Shown: one piece after another, positions 1 through 9,091 of the stretch | Layout: the number at the start of each line of letters is the position of its first letter | Position numbering within the stretch: the stretch's first letter is position 1 | From: Leptolyngbya sp. CCY15150 | GTDB taxonomy: Bacteria; Cyanobacteriota; Cyanobacteriia; RECH01 | Length of the DNA: 64,000 nucleotides | Assembly (NCBI RefSeq): GCF_016888135.1 | Contig: NZ_JACSWB010000278.1 | Location: forward strand, 248,001-312,000 | Reading direction: 5' to 3' | The notes under the pieces: model-generated | Seen by the model: only the letters and a program-made list of their open reading frames with translations | Databases searched by the model: none | Told to the model about the DNA's origin: nothing | Position numbers and translations under genes: made by a program

Positions 1-528
1 TTCTCCTGCACAACAGGACTCTAGGGGAGGCGATGATGGGGCGATCGCGGCAGGAGGTTCAGCAGAAGCGATCGCCCAAAATCGAACGGGATCGCTAGCC
101 TGCTCTTCCAACAATGGTGCAAACTGCGATATTTTGCTCATCACCCGATCGGTCACCCATAGCACCAAGGGCACGGGCGGAGTCCCTGGATAGGTCTGGT
201 ACTCCAGCTCGAAGGCTAGCAAGACGCGGTTGAGAGCAGCGATCGCATCTAATCCTAAGATCATTAACGCGCCGTTGGCCGGATAGGTCATCCCTTGAGA
301 ATGCAGTTCTCCGTAGAGCGATCGCGTTGAGGCAGGTAGCTTAACTGCCTGCAGTGGCAGAGCGCAATGGGCACGCAATTTGCGAATAATGGCTCCATGC
401 CAGCGAACATCGTTACAGCAGGCTAGGATGAGCGATCGCCGCTGCTGGCTCTTGTGCAGTAACGACGACAAGAGCTTCATTGATTGGCGATTGTGAAGGG
501 CGATCGCCCCTGGCGAATAGTTCACCAT
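1..528 (-). CDS. N-terminal part of a large cyanobacterial signalling-type protein (C-terminus off the window)
   Basis: Reading the minus strand from the ATG at 528 gives 176 codons with no stop up to the window edge, so only the N-terminus is present. The start could instead be the internal ATG at residue 17. The sequence alternates hydrophobic strands and helices (LLSSLLHKSQQRRSLILACC near residue 20-38, LMILGLDAIAALNRVL near 93, VPLVLWVTDRVMSKISQ near 126). From memory of the family, this resembles the P-loop-less AAA-like N-terminal region found ahead of TPR or other repeats in cyanobacterial proteins. Codon usage and three or more in-frame HIP1 sites match the neighbours. No catalytic motif is visible. 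The coding call is fairly safe; the family assignment is tentative. Confidence 0.65.
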   Translation of the reverse strand, partial: MVNYSPGAIALHNRQSMKLLSSLLHKSQQRRSLILACCNDVRWHGAIIRKLRAHCALPLQAVKLPASTRSLYGELHSQGMTYPANGALMILGLDAIAALNRVLLAFELEYQTYPGTPPVPLVLWVTDRVMSKISQFAPLLEEQASDPVRFWAIASAEPPAAIAPSSPPLESCCAGE

Positions 529-946
529 AGTGCATGACCTCATCTTAAAATTGGGGGCTGGTCGATGATTGTTGGTTTCAATAGTTTCAATAGTTGGTTT
601 TCAAGGGTATGCGCCACATGAACCCAACCAACAACATCCAACATGGATGGTCAATGAATGCAAAAAGGCGAAACCATTCACCTATGGATCGCCTGGGGTG
701 TGCGATCGCGATGGAATGCTTCGCCTATGACCCGAGCCTTACGGAATAGCTCGACGTCAATTAGTTTTTAGATAGTGGCCAAGATGGCCGCCTCGTCTAA
801 CAATCACCATGATTAGAATGGCAACTTTATGCAAGACGGTCTCTTGGAAAGGAGTCAGGCTTGAGGTCTCAGGTATTCAATCCGTCATGGCATCTAGCAC
901 CTAAGACCTAGCTCCCAAACATGTCTTAACAGACAATGGCAGCTCA
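529..946. other. Intergenic region, 418 bp
   Basis: No ORF with a ribosome site or coding character was found. It holds the 5' flank of the truncated gene at the left edge and the 3' flank of the coiled-coil gene. A perfect 9-bp tandem duplication of TTTCAATAG lies at 576-593. No strong terminator hairpin is evident. Confidence 0.6.
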
Positions 947-1252
947 TTATTTCTCAGAGTTAAAGGCAGTTACAGCCTTGTCAAACGTCACCGTTAAGTC
1001 CTTCCAAACGGTTTCAAGACCGGCCTGAACTTCCTCAACAGCGGACGCACTAGACTCTTGAAACTCAGTCAGTTTAGCCTGCATGGCCTGCTGCTTCGCC
1101 TGCAGTTCTTCCAACTGGTTGTTGTATTCAATCTTAGCATCAGCTTTGGCTTGATCGGCTTTGGCTCGAAGCTCATCAATTCGAGCGCTAAGCTTATCAA
1201 ACTCAGCTTGTACCTTCTCTTGGTAGGCTTCTTTCTGGCTTAGCGTAGTCAT
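947..1252 (-). CDS. Small coiled-coil protein, conserved-looking cyanobacterial hypothetical
   Basis: A 101-residue protein, almost entirely helical and rich in Ala, Lys, Glu and Gln. A long coiled coil spans roughly residues 5-75, followed by an acidic/aromatic stretch (VWKDLTVTFDKAVTAF) near the C-terminus. The start chosen is the ATG at 1252 because AAGGAG lies 8 nt upstream; an in-frame ATG nine codons earlier has no such site. There is no signal peptide or membrane segment. The layout resembles small cyanobacterial coiled-coil proteins that I know only as hypotheticals, so I assign no function. It stands alone, with long non-coding DNA on both sides. Confidence 0.8.
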   Translation of the reverse strand: MTTLSQKEAYQEKVQAEFDKLSARIDELRAKADQAKADAKIEYNNQLEELQAKQQAMQAKLTEFQESSASAVEEVQAGLETVWKDLTVTFDKAVTAFNSEK

Positions 1253-1789
1253 AGGATTGACTCCTTTTTTCAACATCATGATTGTGAGGTTGCTCGGCTC
1301 ATAACTCGTTCTTAGAAAAGCGATCGCTTTCTGAGGTTATGACCAAGAACCGGACTAATTGCTATAGATGCCCTGTAGCCCTAGTTGCCTTGGCAGAATC
1401 TCAATGAGTTATGTCACGAATGAACCTACTCTGATCTAACGTCAAGACCTATGGGTTTGTAATCTATCTTTTGCTGTATTATCAATCGCTTCATCTCATT
1501 CCTACGGAGGATTTATGGAGGATTTACGAGACAGATCAGGCGCTTGAAGTACAACGTGAGGAATCAAGTAGACACGATAGATCAAGGACTGACAGGAGTC
1601 ATGACATTGGCTGATCCAAGACATGATCCCATTGCCTAAAGCCTCTAGTGCCTCTAGTACTCTGAGGCGGACGTAACCCGCCTAGTTGCTAAGGCAGGAA
1701 ACCTTGTGCGTCCTGGATTCCTTTTCGTTGTTATGTCTTCGTTCTTCTACCTTGCGGCACTAGTCTCAAGCGATCGCCCTTTCGATTCA
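1253..1789. other. Intergenic region, 537 bp, containing a dispersed repeat
   Basis: No credible gene. It contains a 9-bp tandem duplication (1641-1658) and copy A of a 110-bp dispersed repeat (1655-1763) whose other copy is at 49366-49475. A 72-codon open frame on the plus strand at 1706-1924 is produced by the repeat and the complement of the next gene, and I do not regard it as coding. Confidence 0.6.
1655..1763 (+). repeat. Dispersed ~110-bp repeat, copy A
   Basis: From TAGTACTCTGAGGCGG to GGCACTAG this segment aligns almost end to end with 49366-49475 on the same strand, with scattered substitutions and very few indels. Both copies carry the same blocks: TAACCCGC, a CTAAGG core and a pyrimidine-rich GTCTTCGTTCTTCTA stretch. 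It encodes nothing obvious and has no clear terminal inverted repeats. It lies 26 nt beyond the stop codon of the minus-strand gene at 1790. Confidence 0.8.
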
Positions 1790-1993
1790 CTAGCTCTGCC
1801 GATCGGTCAACAAATCACTCAATTGACTAACATCAATTCCCATATCCCGACAGGTATCTTGAAGCACGCGACCAAATTGATCGGTATTTTCTCCATAGCC
1901 ACATTGCTGGGCTGCCACCTTTAATCCAAGCCTCGCATTGGCTTGAGCACAGGAAATTAAATCAACACCTTGAAGAGGTTTTAATGCTGCCAT
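1790..1993 (-). CDS. Small hypothetical protein, 67 residues
   Basis: The start is the ATG at 1993, which has TAGGAG 9 nt upstream; the ATG at 2002 would overlap that ribosome site. The protein reads MAALKPLQGVDLISCAQANA and continues with two more cysteines (AAQQCGYGEN, LQDTCRDMGIDV) and a C-terminal QLSDLLTDRQ. It has the feel of a short soluble helical protein conserved in cyanobacteria, with three cysteines that might bind metal or form disulfides; this is recollection of similar sequences and not a database result. No membrane segment. A dispersed repeat follows its stop codon. Confidence 0.65.
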   Translation of the reverse strand: MAALKPLQGVDLISCAQANARLGLKVAAQQCGYGENTDQFGRVLQDTCRDMGIDVSQLSDLLTDRQS

Positions 1994-3079
1994 CGGTAGC
2001 ATCTCCTAAACGAACATCAAATCATATACATTTCATCTACAAGCACATCTATAGGCAAGGCAAAAGCTGTGCCCAATCTTGGCTGCTTTTTGCTAAGAGG
2101 TTGCTAATAGTTGCTAACAGATTAAGTGAATTTCTTTCCCCTAACCTTAAACGATGCCTTCCAATCCTTCATCCACCCATAGGTTGAGGCACCTACGAAC
2201 AGGGAGGTGATGAAGACCATGGAAATGAAGACCATGACAGCAATTCTCATGGTGACCAGTACTTGTCCAAGCCGCCCAATCCTGAACGAAACCATGAGCT
2301 TGTCCAACTCATCTAGTCATCCTGCTTTCAACAAGCTCGGGCAAGCGATATTGTTTCTGCGCTGAGCGTGGGAATGCTCTAGGTGTCGCTCCTGTCCCAG
2401 ATCTAGCCGCAGGAGCGACAGAGATGGGTGTCACACGGGAGTGCTGGCACCATGCGATGACTGATCTCAACACGCTTGGGAAAGGTGTTCAACCTGAGAA
2501 TGGCTGAGACTATGAAGCTGAGACTATGAAGTATGGAGAAGTATGGAATTGAGAGGCAGCCAGAAAAGAGCTAGGCTCATTGCTTAGATAGCCTCTAGCC
2601 CACAGCCCCTACGATCCGATGTGAGGCAGTCCGATGTGAGGATTAATACGTCGAGGGGCAAGACCCCTCACCCCGATGAACTCATAGAGCGCTAGCTTAT
2701 ATTCGTTAGGCGTTGGGCTAAACAGCCTTTTTCCATGCACTCTTCACGGTCATACCCGCTATCATGATAGAAGTAACCGCTTTGACTGTTTGGTTAGCCT
2801 ATCTCGTTATCCTTCCGAACGTGTCTCGCTCACGCTAGCGTGGTGGACTACGTTCCCCATCGACCATCAACTCCGTTGTCTTGACAGTATTGATGCACAA
2901 GGCTTGTCTGCACCCTCATCACGCCGCTAGCCGTTGCAGTCTCACCCCTCACGTACGTCATAAGCGATCGCTTCTCCTCCAGCTAGAAAAAAGATTTGAC
3001 ATGAGCTGACTAATTTCAGTAAGATTAGGATTTGTTGAATCGCAATTACCAACCCTAATAGGACTGCTTCCAATCACTC
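1994..3079. other. Long non-coding stretch upstream of the str operon, 1086 bp
   Basis: I see no convincing gene. The region holds three short tandem duplications (14-bp unit at 2503-2530, 10-bp unit at 2528-2547, 12-bp unit twice at 2615-2641), a GAGGGG/CCCCTC hairpin (2653-2669), and the palindrome CACGCTAGCGTG near 2832-2843. The last few hundred bases must contain the rpsL promoter and 5' leader, but I cannot fix a -35/-10 pair. An open frame on the minus strand at 2122-2307 with one hydrophobic stretch lacks a ribosome site. Confidence 0.55.
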
Positions 3080-3457
3080 ATGCCGACTATTCAGCAACTC
3101 ATTCGCAGCGAACGCCAAAAGGCTGTAAAGAAGACGAAGTCACCTGCCCTCAAGAGCTGCCCTCAGCGTCGAGGCGTTTGTACGCGCGTTTACACAACAA
3201 CTCCTAAGAAGCCTAACTCAGCTCTGCGTAAAGTTGCGAGGGTTCGCCTAACATCGGGCTTTGAAGTAACTGCTTACATTCCTGGGATTGGGCATAACCT
3301 ACAAGAGCACTCCGTCGTCATGATCCGGGGTGGTCGGGTTAAGGATCTGCCTGGTGTTCGCTATCACATCATTCGCGGCACCCTAGATGCGGCTGGCGTT
3401 AAAGATCGGCTACAGGGGCGCTCGAAGTATGGAACCAAGCGTCCTAAGCAAAAGTAG
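3080..3457 (+). CDS. rpsL: 30S ribosomal protein S12
   Basis: A 125-residue protein of the expected size with the S12 hallmarks: a basic N-terminus, the [20 protein letters not shown] block containing the decoding-centre lysines, and [20 protein letters not shown] followed by the conserved [15 protein letters not shown]. It contacts the decoding site of the small subunit and controls accuracy. It is the first gene of the str operon, followed 338 bp later by rpsG, an unusually wide spacing for this pair. The lysines where streptomycin-resistance changes arise look wild type. Confidence 0.98.
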   Translation: MPTIQQLIRSERQKAVKKTKSPALKSCPQRRGVCTRVYTTTPKKPNSALRKVARVRLTSGFEVTAYIPGIGHNLQEHSVVMIRGGRVKDLPGVRYHIIRGTLDAAGVKDRLQGRSKYGTKRPKQK

Positions 3458-3795
3458 ACAGCCTACCCTTCAGCCTCCCGCACAAACGATGGATGAAGGT
3501 GGTTGATGGCTTTGTGGCTCGCACTTAATATCTAGCTTTTCATGGGTCTAGTCGCTGCTTCATGGGCAGAGCATGGAGACATCCACGGCAGACCTTAATA
3601 GTGCTCCAGTTGATATCTAAGCGTTCTTCATGTCCCTCGCAGGCATCGCAAAGATTTAGAGAAATGAATGGCAGCAGTTTACAATGGCGATCGCCCTAGA
3701 TGGGTTGCCTGCCCTGAATTCATTTTTTGTTAATCATTCACGCCCTCTTCTCTGTTTTAGTTCATTGCCTTCACTCTATATAGGTTGAATTCACA
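3458..3795. other. rpsL-rpsG intergenic region, 338 bp
   Basis: No ORF is supported. The sequence is AT-richer toward rpsG, with TTTTTTGTTAATCATTC near 3723-3740 and TATATAG near 3776, which could be promoter elements for rpsG, but I cannot assign them. No T-tailed hairpin is apparent, so read-through from rpsL remains possible. Confidence 0.45.
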
Positions 3796-4266
3796 ATGTC
3801 TCGTCGCACTGTCATTCAGAAGCGCCCCATTCCGGCTGATCCGGTTCACAACAGCCGTCTTGTCACCATGATGGCTCGGCGCATCATGTCCAGCGGAAAG
3901 AAATCTCTGGCCTACCGCATTATTTATGATGCCTTCCAGCTCATTCAAGAGCGCACCGGCAACGATCCCCTCGAAACCTTCGAAACCGCTGTTCGTAACG
4001 CAACTCCCCTCGTTGAAGTGAAGGCACGCCGGGTGGGTGGAGCTACTTATCAAGTTCCTATGGAAGTTCGTTCAGATCGGGGAACCGCTCTAGCGCTTCG
4101 CTGGCTCTCTCAGTTCTCTCGCCAACGCCCCGGCCGCACCATGGCAGGCAAGCTAGCCAATGAGCTCATGGATGCCGCCAACGAAACTGGGAACGCCATT
4201 CGCAAACGGGAAGAAACACATCGGATGGCCGAAGCGAACAAAGCGTTTGCCCACTATCGTTACTAA
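3796..4266 (+). CDS. rpsG: 30S ribosomal protein S7
   Basis: A 156-residue protein beginning [20 protein letters not shown], followed by the S7 signature region ([20 protein letters not shown]), [20 protein letters not shown], and the C-terminal helix with [13 protein letters not shown]7 nucleates assembly of the 3' domain of 16S rRNA and sits at the tRNA exit site. Second gene of the str operon, 125 bp ahead of fusA. No Shine-Dalgarno sequence is obvious before the ATG, which is common for cyanobacterial genes. Confidence 0.98.
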   Translation: MSRRTVIQKRPIPADPVHNSRLVTMMARRIMSSGKKSLAYRIIYDAFQLIQERTGNDPLETFETAVRNATPLVEVKARRVGGATYQVPMEVRSDRGTALALRWLSQFSRQRPGRTMAGKLANELMDAANETGNAIRKREETHRMAEANKAFAHYRY

Positions 4267-4390
4267 GAGCATGACTCAGTAAAGTTGTGGGATCAGTCCT
4301 ACACTTTGTATAGTTACAAAAGTATAGAATTGAGAGGCTGAACCGTTTACTCAACCAACAAAACCGGGCAGAGAATTTAAGGAGGTAGCT

Positions 4391-6466
4391 GTGGCACGCT
4401 CGTTCCCGCTAGAAAAAATACGAAATATGGGAATTGCCGCACACATTGATGCTGGTAAAACAACGACTACAGAGAGAATTTTGTTCTACTCTGGCGTTGT
4501 CCATAAAATTGGGGAAGTTCATGAAGGCACCGCCGTCACGGACTGGATGGAGCAAGAGCGGGAGCGTGGCATCACCATCACGGCAGCAGCTATCACCACC
4601 CATTGGAACGATCACCAGATCAATATTATTGATACGCCGGGGCACGTTGATTTCACCATCGAAGTTGAACGCTCCATGCGTGTTCTAGATGGAGTTATTG
4701 CCGTCTTTTGCTCGGTAGGTGGAGTTCAGCCTCAGTCAGAAACCGTTTGGCGGCAAGCCGATCGCTATTCTGTGCCGCGCATTGCCTTCGTCAATAAGAT
4801 GGATCGCACCGGCGCAAACTTCTACAAGGTCTACCAGCAAATTACGGATCGACTGCGGGCAAACGCCGTACCTATTCAGCTCCCCATTGGTAGTGAAGGC
4901 GAGTTTCGGGGCATTGTTGACCTCGTAACCATGAAAGCCTATCTTTATGCCAATGATTTAGGCACGGATATTCAGGAAACTGAGATCCCCGCTGAAGTCC
5001 AAGAGCTAGTCGATGAGTACCGAGGCAAGTTGATCGAGTCTGTTGCAGAAACAGACGACCATCTCACCGAAAAGTATTTGGACGGTGAAGACCTTACCCT
5101 AGATGAGATCAAGATGGCCTTGCGTCGGGGAACGATCGCCGGCACTCTGGTTCCAGTCATGTGCGGTTCTGCTTTCAAGAATAAGGGCGTGCAACTGCTG
5201 TTGGATGCTGTGGTGGATTACCTGCCATCGCCTTTGGAAGTTCCTCCGATTCAAGGCTTGCTGCCCGATGGCTCCACCACTGAACGGGTTGCCGATGATG
5301 ATGCTCCCCTGTCTGCTCTTGCCTTCAAGATCATGGCGGATCCCTATGGGCGTTTAACATTCCTGCGGGTCTACTCAGGCGTTTTATCTAAGGGGAGTTA
5401 TGTTTATAATTCTGCTAAGGGTAAGAAAGAGCGCATCTCTCGCTTGATTGTTCTTAAAGCAGACGATCGCATTGAGGTGGATGAGCTGCGTGCCGGAGAT
5501 CTAGGGGCAGCACTGGGTCTCAAGGATACGTTTACTGGGGATACCATCTGCGACGAAGCCTCACCCATTGTTTTGGAATCGCTCTATGTTCCTGAGCCGG
5601 TCATTTCGGTTGCTGTGGAGCCGAAAACCAAACAGGACATGGAGAAGCTATCCAAAGCCCTACAGTCTCTGTCTGAGGAAGATCCGACCTTTCGAGTTGC
5701 GACTAACCCAGAGACTAACCAAACGGTGATTGCAGGCATGGGCGAGCTGCATCTGGAAATCCTAGTGGATCGGATGCTGCGCGAGTTCAAGGTCGAGGCT
5801 CATGTCGGCGCTCCGCAGGTTGCCTACCGCGAGACTATTCGTAAGGCAACCCAAGCAGAGGGCAAGTTCATTCGTCAGAGTGGCGGCAAGGGGCAGTATG
5901 GCCATGTGGTGATCGCCGTTGAGCCTGGTGAAACAGGATCTGGGTTCGAGTTTGTTTCTAAGATTGTCGGTGGTGCAATTCCAAGGGAATATGTTCCTGC
6001 GGCAGAGCAAGGCATCAAGGAAGCTTGCGAATCTGGGATTGTGGCTGGATATCCAGTCATTGATGTGAAGGTTACGCTGTTGGATGGGTCTTACCACGAC
6101 GTGGATTCATCTGAGATGGCCTTCAAAATTGCTGGATCAATGGCGATTAAAGAAGCCGTTATGAAAGCATCTCCTGTGGTTTTAGAACCTATGATGAAGG
6201 TTGAGGTAGAAGTTCCAGACGACTTTTTGGGTACCGTCATTGGCGACCTCATTTCACGTCGTGGACATATCGAAGGGCAAAGCGCAGGAGATGGGCTAGC
6301 CAAGGTCACGGCTAAGGTTCCGTTGGAACGTATGTTTGGATATGCTACAGATATCCGATCCAATACCCAGGGTCGAGGCATATTCTCCATGGAATTTAGC
6401 CGCTACGAGGATGTACCTCAGAGTATTGCTGAGGTCATCATCGCAAAGAACAAAGGGAACGCATAA
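4391..6466 (+). CDS. fusA: Elongation factor G
   Basis: A 691-residue translational GTPase of normal EF-G length. The start is GTG at 4391 with GGAGG 5 nt upstream. G1 is [13 protein letters not shown] near residue 17, switch region [13 protein letters not shown]3 [13 protein letters not shown]4 NKMD, then domain II, and domains III-V ending in a normal EF-G C-terminus. It drives translocation and ribosome recycling. It lies within the str operon, 27 bp before tufA, so the two are surely co-transcribed. Nothing suggests a specialised paralogue. Confidence 0.98.
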   Translation: MARSFPLEKIRNMGIAAHIDAGKTTTTERILFYSGVVHKIGEVHEGTAVTDWMEQERERGITITAAAITTHWNDHQINIIDTPGHVDFTIEVERSMRVLDGVIAVFCSVGGVQPQSETVWRQADRYSVPRIAFVNKMDRTGANFYKVYQQITDRLRANAVPIQLPIGSEGEFRGIVDLVTMKAYLYANDLGTDIQETEIPAEVQELVDEYRGKLIESVAETDDHLTEKYLDGEDLTLDEIKMALRRGTIAGTLVPVMCGSAFKNKGVQLLLDAVVDYLPSPLEVPPIQGLLPDGSTTERVADDDAPLSALAFKIMADPYGRLTFLRVYSGVLSKGSYVYNSAKGKKERISRLIVLKADDRIEVDELRAGDLGAALGLKDTFTGDTICDEASPIVLESLYVPEPVISVAVEPKTKQDMEKLSKALQSLSEEDPTFRVATNPETNQTVIAGMGELHLEILVDRMLREFKVEAHVGAPQVAYRETIRKATQAEGKFIRQSGGKGQYGHVVIAVEPGETGSGFEFVSKIVGGAIPREYVPAAEQGIKEACESGIVAGYPVIDVKVTLLDGSYHDVDSSEMAFKIAGSMAIKEAVMKASPVVLEPMMKVEVEVPDDFLGTVIGDLISRRGHIEGQSAGDGLAKVTAKVPLERMFGYATDIRSNTQGRGIFSMEFSRYEDVPQSIAEVIIAKNKGNA

Positions 6467-6493
6467 CTTCAGAGAAAGAGGAATAGAAGACTC

Positions 6494-7723
6494 ATGGCAC
6501 GCGAAAAGTTCGAACGGAAAAAACCCCACGTCAACATCGGCACCATCGGTCACGTTGACCATGGTAAGACCACGTTGACGGCAGCTATCACCATGACCCT
6601 AGCATCCCTAGGTCAGGCGAAGGCTCGTAAGTATGACGAAATCGATGCGGCTCCCGAGGAAAAAGCTCGGGGGATCACCATCAACACCGCCCACGTGGAA
6701 TATGAGACCGAAGAGCGTCACTATGCTCACGTGGACTGCCCAGGACACGCTGACTATGTGAAGAACATGATCACCGGGGCTGCTCAAATGGATGGTGCCA
6801 TTCTGGTGGTATCTGCTGCCGATGGTCCTATGCCCCAAACCCGTGAGCACATCCTGCTAGCCAAGCAGGTGGGTGTACCTAACATCGTCGTGTTCTTGAA
6901 CAAGCAAGACCAGGTTGATGATGAAGAGCTGCTCGAACTCGTTGAACTTGAAGTTCGCGAACTGCTCAGCTCCTACGACTTCCCCGGTGACGATATTCCC
7001 ATCGTTTCTGGCTCGGCGTTGAAGGCTCTAGATGCAGCGATCGCTAACCCAACGGTGAAGAAAGGCGACGATCCTTGGATTGACAAAATCTATGCGCTCA
7101 TGGACGAAGTGGATGCTTACATCCCCACCCCTGAGCGTGATATTGACAAGCCCTTCCTGATGGCGGTGGAAGACGTGTTCTCCATCACCGGTCGGGGTAC
7201 TGTGGCAACCGGTCGGATCGAGCGTGGGAAGGTTAAGGTGGGCGACACCATCGAAATCATTGGTCTTCGCGACACCCGCAGCACCACCGTCACCGGGATC
7301 GAAATGTTCAAGAAGAGCCTAGAAGAAGGGATGGCGGGTGATAACGCCGGTGTTCTTCTCCGGGGGATTCAAAAGGTAGACATCGAGCGCGGTATGGTGC
7401 TGGCTAAGCCGGGTTCCATTACCCCTCACACCCAGTTTGAAGCTGAGGTGTATATCCTCAAGAAAGAAGAAGGTGGTCGTCACACGCCTTTCTTCCCTGG
7501 CTACAAGCCTCAGTTCTTCGTGCGTACCACGGACGTGACCGGGCAAATCAGCTCCTTTACCGCAGATGACGGTAGCGAAGCTGAAATGGTGATGCCGGGC
7601 GATCGCATCAAGATGAATGTTGAGCTGATCAGCCCGATCGCTATTGAGCAAGGGATGCGCTTCGCTATTCGTGAAGGTGGGCGGACTGTGGGTGCTGGCG
7701 TCGTCGCCAAGATCCTTAAGTAG
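6494..7723 (+). CDS. tufA: Elongation factor Tu
   Basis: A 409-residue protein with the cyanobacterial EF-Tu layout: [15 protein letters not shown] (G1, near residue 18), [14 protein letters not shown] (switch I), [13 protein letters not shown] (G3), NKQDQVDD (G4), SGSALKALD (G5) and the C-terminal beta-barrels ending [11 protein letters not shown]. It delivers aminoacyl-tRNA to the ribosome. The length is typical for cyanobacteria and plastids, slightly longer than in enterobacteria. The stop codon starts a pair of interlocking inverted repeats before rpsJ. Confidence 0.98.
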   Translation: MAREKFERKKPHVNIGTIGHVDHGKTTLTAAITMTLASLGQAKARKYDEIDAAPEEKARGITINTAHVEYETEERHYAHVDCPGHADYVKNMITGAAQMDGAILVVSAADGPMPQTREHILLAKQVGVPNIVVFLNKQDQVDDEELLELVELEVRELLSSYDFPGDDIPIVSGSALKALDAAIANPTVKKGDDPWIDKIYALMDEVDAYIPTPERDIDKPFLMAVEDVFSITGRGTVATGRIERGKVKVGDTIEIIGLRDTRSTTVTGIEMFKKSLEEGMAGDNAGVLLRGIQKVDIERGMVLAKPGSITPHTQFEAEVYILKKEEGGRHTPFFPGYKPQFFVRTTDVTGQISSFTADDGSEAEMVMPGDRIKMNVELISPIAIEQGMRFAIREGGRTVGAGVVAKILK

Positions 7724-7778
7724 CCCTGAGGATGTAATTGAGTAAGCTATCAGTCGCTCAAGGGCTTCTGGTAGCTTA
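7722..7778 (+). promoter_or_regulatory. Interlocking inverted repeats (pseudoknot-compatible) after tufA
   Basis: Stem 1 pairs AGCCCTGAG (7722-7730, beginning in the tufA stop codon) with CTCAAGGGCT (7757-7766), one bulge. Stem 2 pairs TAAGCTATCAG (7743-7753) with CTGGTAGCTTA (7768-7778), one G-U pair. The arms alternate in the order needed for an H-type pseudoknot, or the stems could be mutually exclusive alternatives. No T-run follows, so it is not a standard intrinsic terminator. It may act as an attenuator or an mRNA-stability element between tufA and rpsJ. Confidence 0.5.
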
Positions 7779-7927
7779 TGCTCGGTTGCCCATGATGATC
7801 ACGGTTTCTGCTCCATCAGTCAGAACCTTGACAATACAGCAGCTAGCTTCCAAGGGTTGGGATGTCCTGACCAGGGTTGTTAGCGCACAATCATTCAAAG
7901 TTTGGCGTCCCTTTTAACAGCATTACT

Positions 7928-8245
7928 ATGGCTACTATTCAGCAACAAAAGATTCGCATCCGCCTCAAAGCCTTCGATCGCCGTTTGCTTGATATGTCCT
8001 GCGAACGAATTGTAGACACGGCTAACCGCACCAACGCCACTGCCATTGGTCCGATTCCCCTGCCGACCAAGCGGAGAATTTACTGCGTCTTGCGATCGCC
8101 CCACGTTGACAAAGACTCGCGAGAGCACTTCGAAACCCGCACCCATCGGCGCATCATTGATATTTACCAACCGTCGTCTAAGACGATTGATGCCTTGATG
8201 AAGCTTGATCTACCCGCAGGTGTTGATATTGAAGTGAAGCTCTAA
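7928..8245 (+). CDS. rpsJ: 30S ribosomal protein S10
   Basis: A 105-residue protein starting [20 protein letters not shown]; an upstream in-frame ATG at 7877 would add 17 residues absent from the family. It contains the conserved [20 protein letters not shown] and [20 protein letters not shown] segments. S10 is part of the 30S head and, with NusB, of antitermination complexes. Placement directly behind tufA is the usual cyanobacterial arrangement. A clear intrinsic terminator follows at 8317-8345. Confidence 0.97.
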   Translation: MATIQQQKIRIRLKAFDRRLLDMSCERIVDTANRTNATAIGPIPLPTKRRIYCVLRSPHVDKDSREHFETRTHRRIIDIYQPSSKTIDALMKLDLPAGVDIEVKL

Positions 8246-8316
8246 GCTAAGAGTCTAGATTTCCTGAAAAGGTTTTTAGCACTCCCATCAAAAGCCATAA
8301 GCCTTACGTTAGACTG

Positions 8317-8345
8317 AAAGGGACTGAGGTAACTCGTCCCTTTTT
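8317..8345 (+). terminator. Intrinsic terminator of the str operon
   Basis: AAAGGGAC (8317-8324) pairs with GTCCCTTT (8336-8343), with a TGAG/CTC extension inside, and the stem runs into TTTTT. It lies 72 nt beyond the rpsJ stop codon. Confidence 0.85.
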
Positions 8346-8398
8346 AGCTAGGTCGAGTTATGGCCAGCGCACATTGAAGCGGTCTTTAAGTTAGAGCA

Positions 8399-9040
8399 AT
8401 GGCATTTTCATCATCGGTTGCAGTTCGTGAACTTCCATTATTTCCTCTGTCTGAGGTGGTGTTATTTCCAGGCAGACCGCTCCCGCTTCACATTTTTGAA
8501 TTTCGCTATCGGATCATGATGAACACCATCTTGCAAGACGACCGACGGTTTGGCGTCTTGATGGTGGATCCTGCTGATGGCAAAGTTTCTAAGGTGGGCT
8601 GTTGTGCCGAAATTTTACAATGTGAGCGCCTACCTGACGATCGCATGATGGTACGAACTCTTGGGCAACAGCGTTTCCGCATTCTTGACTATGTGCGAGA
8701 GAAGCCCTACTACGTTGGTTTGGTGGAGTGGATTGATGACGAACCCTCTAGCCAGGATCTCAGCGGTCTAGCCATTCAGGTGGATCAAATGCTGCGGGAT
8801 GTGGTCAAGCTATCGGCCAAGCTGATGGGGCAGACGGTGGATTTGCCGGATGATATTCCCACCAGTCCTTTAGAACTCTCCTATTGGATTGCCAGCAATT
8901 TGTATGGCGTAGCACCTGAGCAGCAGGCTCTGCTAGAACTCCAAAACACCATGGCCCGCCTAGAGCGAGAAGTGGAAATTCTCAGCTCCACTCGCAATCA
9001 CTTGGCTGCCCGCACAGCATTAAAGGATGCTTTGGACTAG
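8399..9040 (+). CDS. LON substrate-binding (N-terminal) domain protein
   Basis: A 213-residue protein consisting only of a Lon N-terminal-type domain: ELPLFPLSEVVLFPGRPLPL at the start, then HIFEFRYRIMMNTIL, GCCAEILQCERLPDDRMMV, and a helical C-terminal half. The AAA+ and protease domains of Lon are absent, so it is not itself a protease. Proteins of this kind are widespread in cyanobacteria next to rpsJ, and their role is not established; substrate or protein binding is inferred from the domain. It is separated from rpsJ by a terminator and so likely has its own promoter. Confidence 0.9.
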   Translation: MAFSSSVAVRELPLFPLSEVVLFPGRPLPLHIFEFRYRIMMNTILQDDRRFGVLMVDPADGKVSKVGCCAEILQCERLPDDRMMVRTLGQQRFRILDYVREKPYYVGLVEWIDDEPSSQDLSGLAIQVDQMLRDVVKLSAKLMGQTVDLPDDIPTSPLELSYWIASNLYGVAPEQQALLELQNTMARLEREVEILSSTRNHLAARTALKDALD

Positions 9041-9091
9041 CTATCCCTCCAGTTCTATGGTTCTGAGATTCGACCCGTAAAAAGATCCTAG

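Noticed and set aside
1706-1924. Plus-strand 72-codon ORF
   Set aside because: It is made of the dispersed repeat and the complement of the small gene at 1790; the latter has the ribosome site and the better protein.
2122-2307. Minus-strand 61-codon ORF with one hydrophobic stretch
   Set aside because: No ribosome site at any ATG, no family resemblance that I recognise, and neighbouring DNA is rich in short duplications. It could be a small membrane protein but I cannot support it.
2847-2862. 14-bp match TGGACTACGTTCCC with a site near 38224
   Set aside because: Several 14-bp matches are expected by chance in 64 kb, and the flanks do not align.
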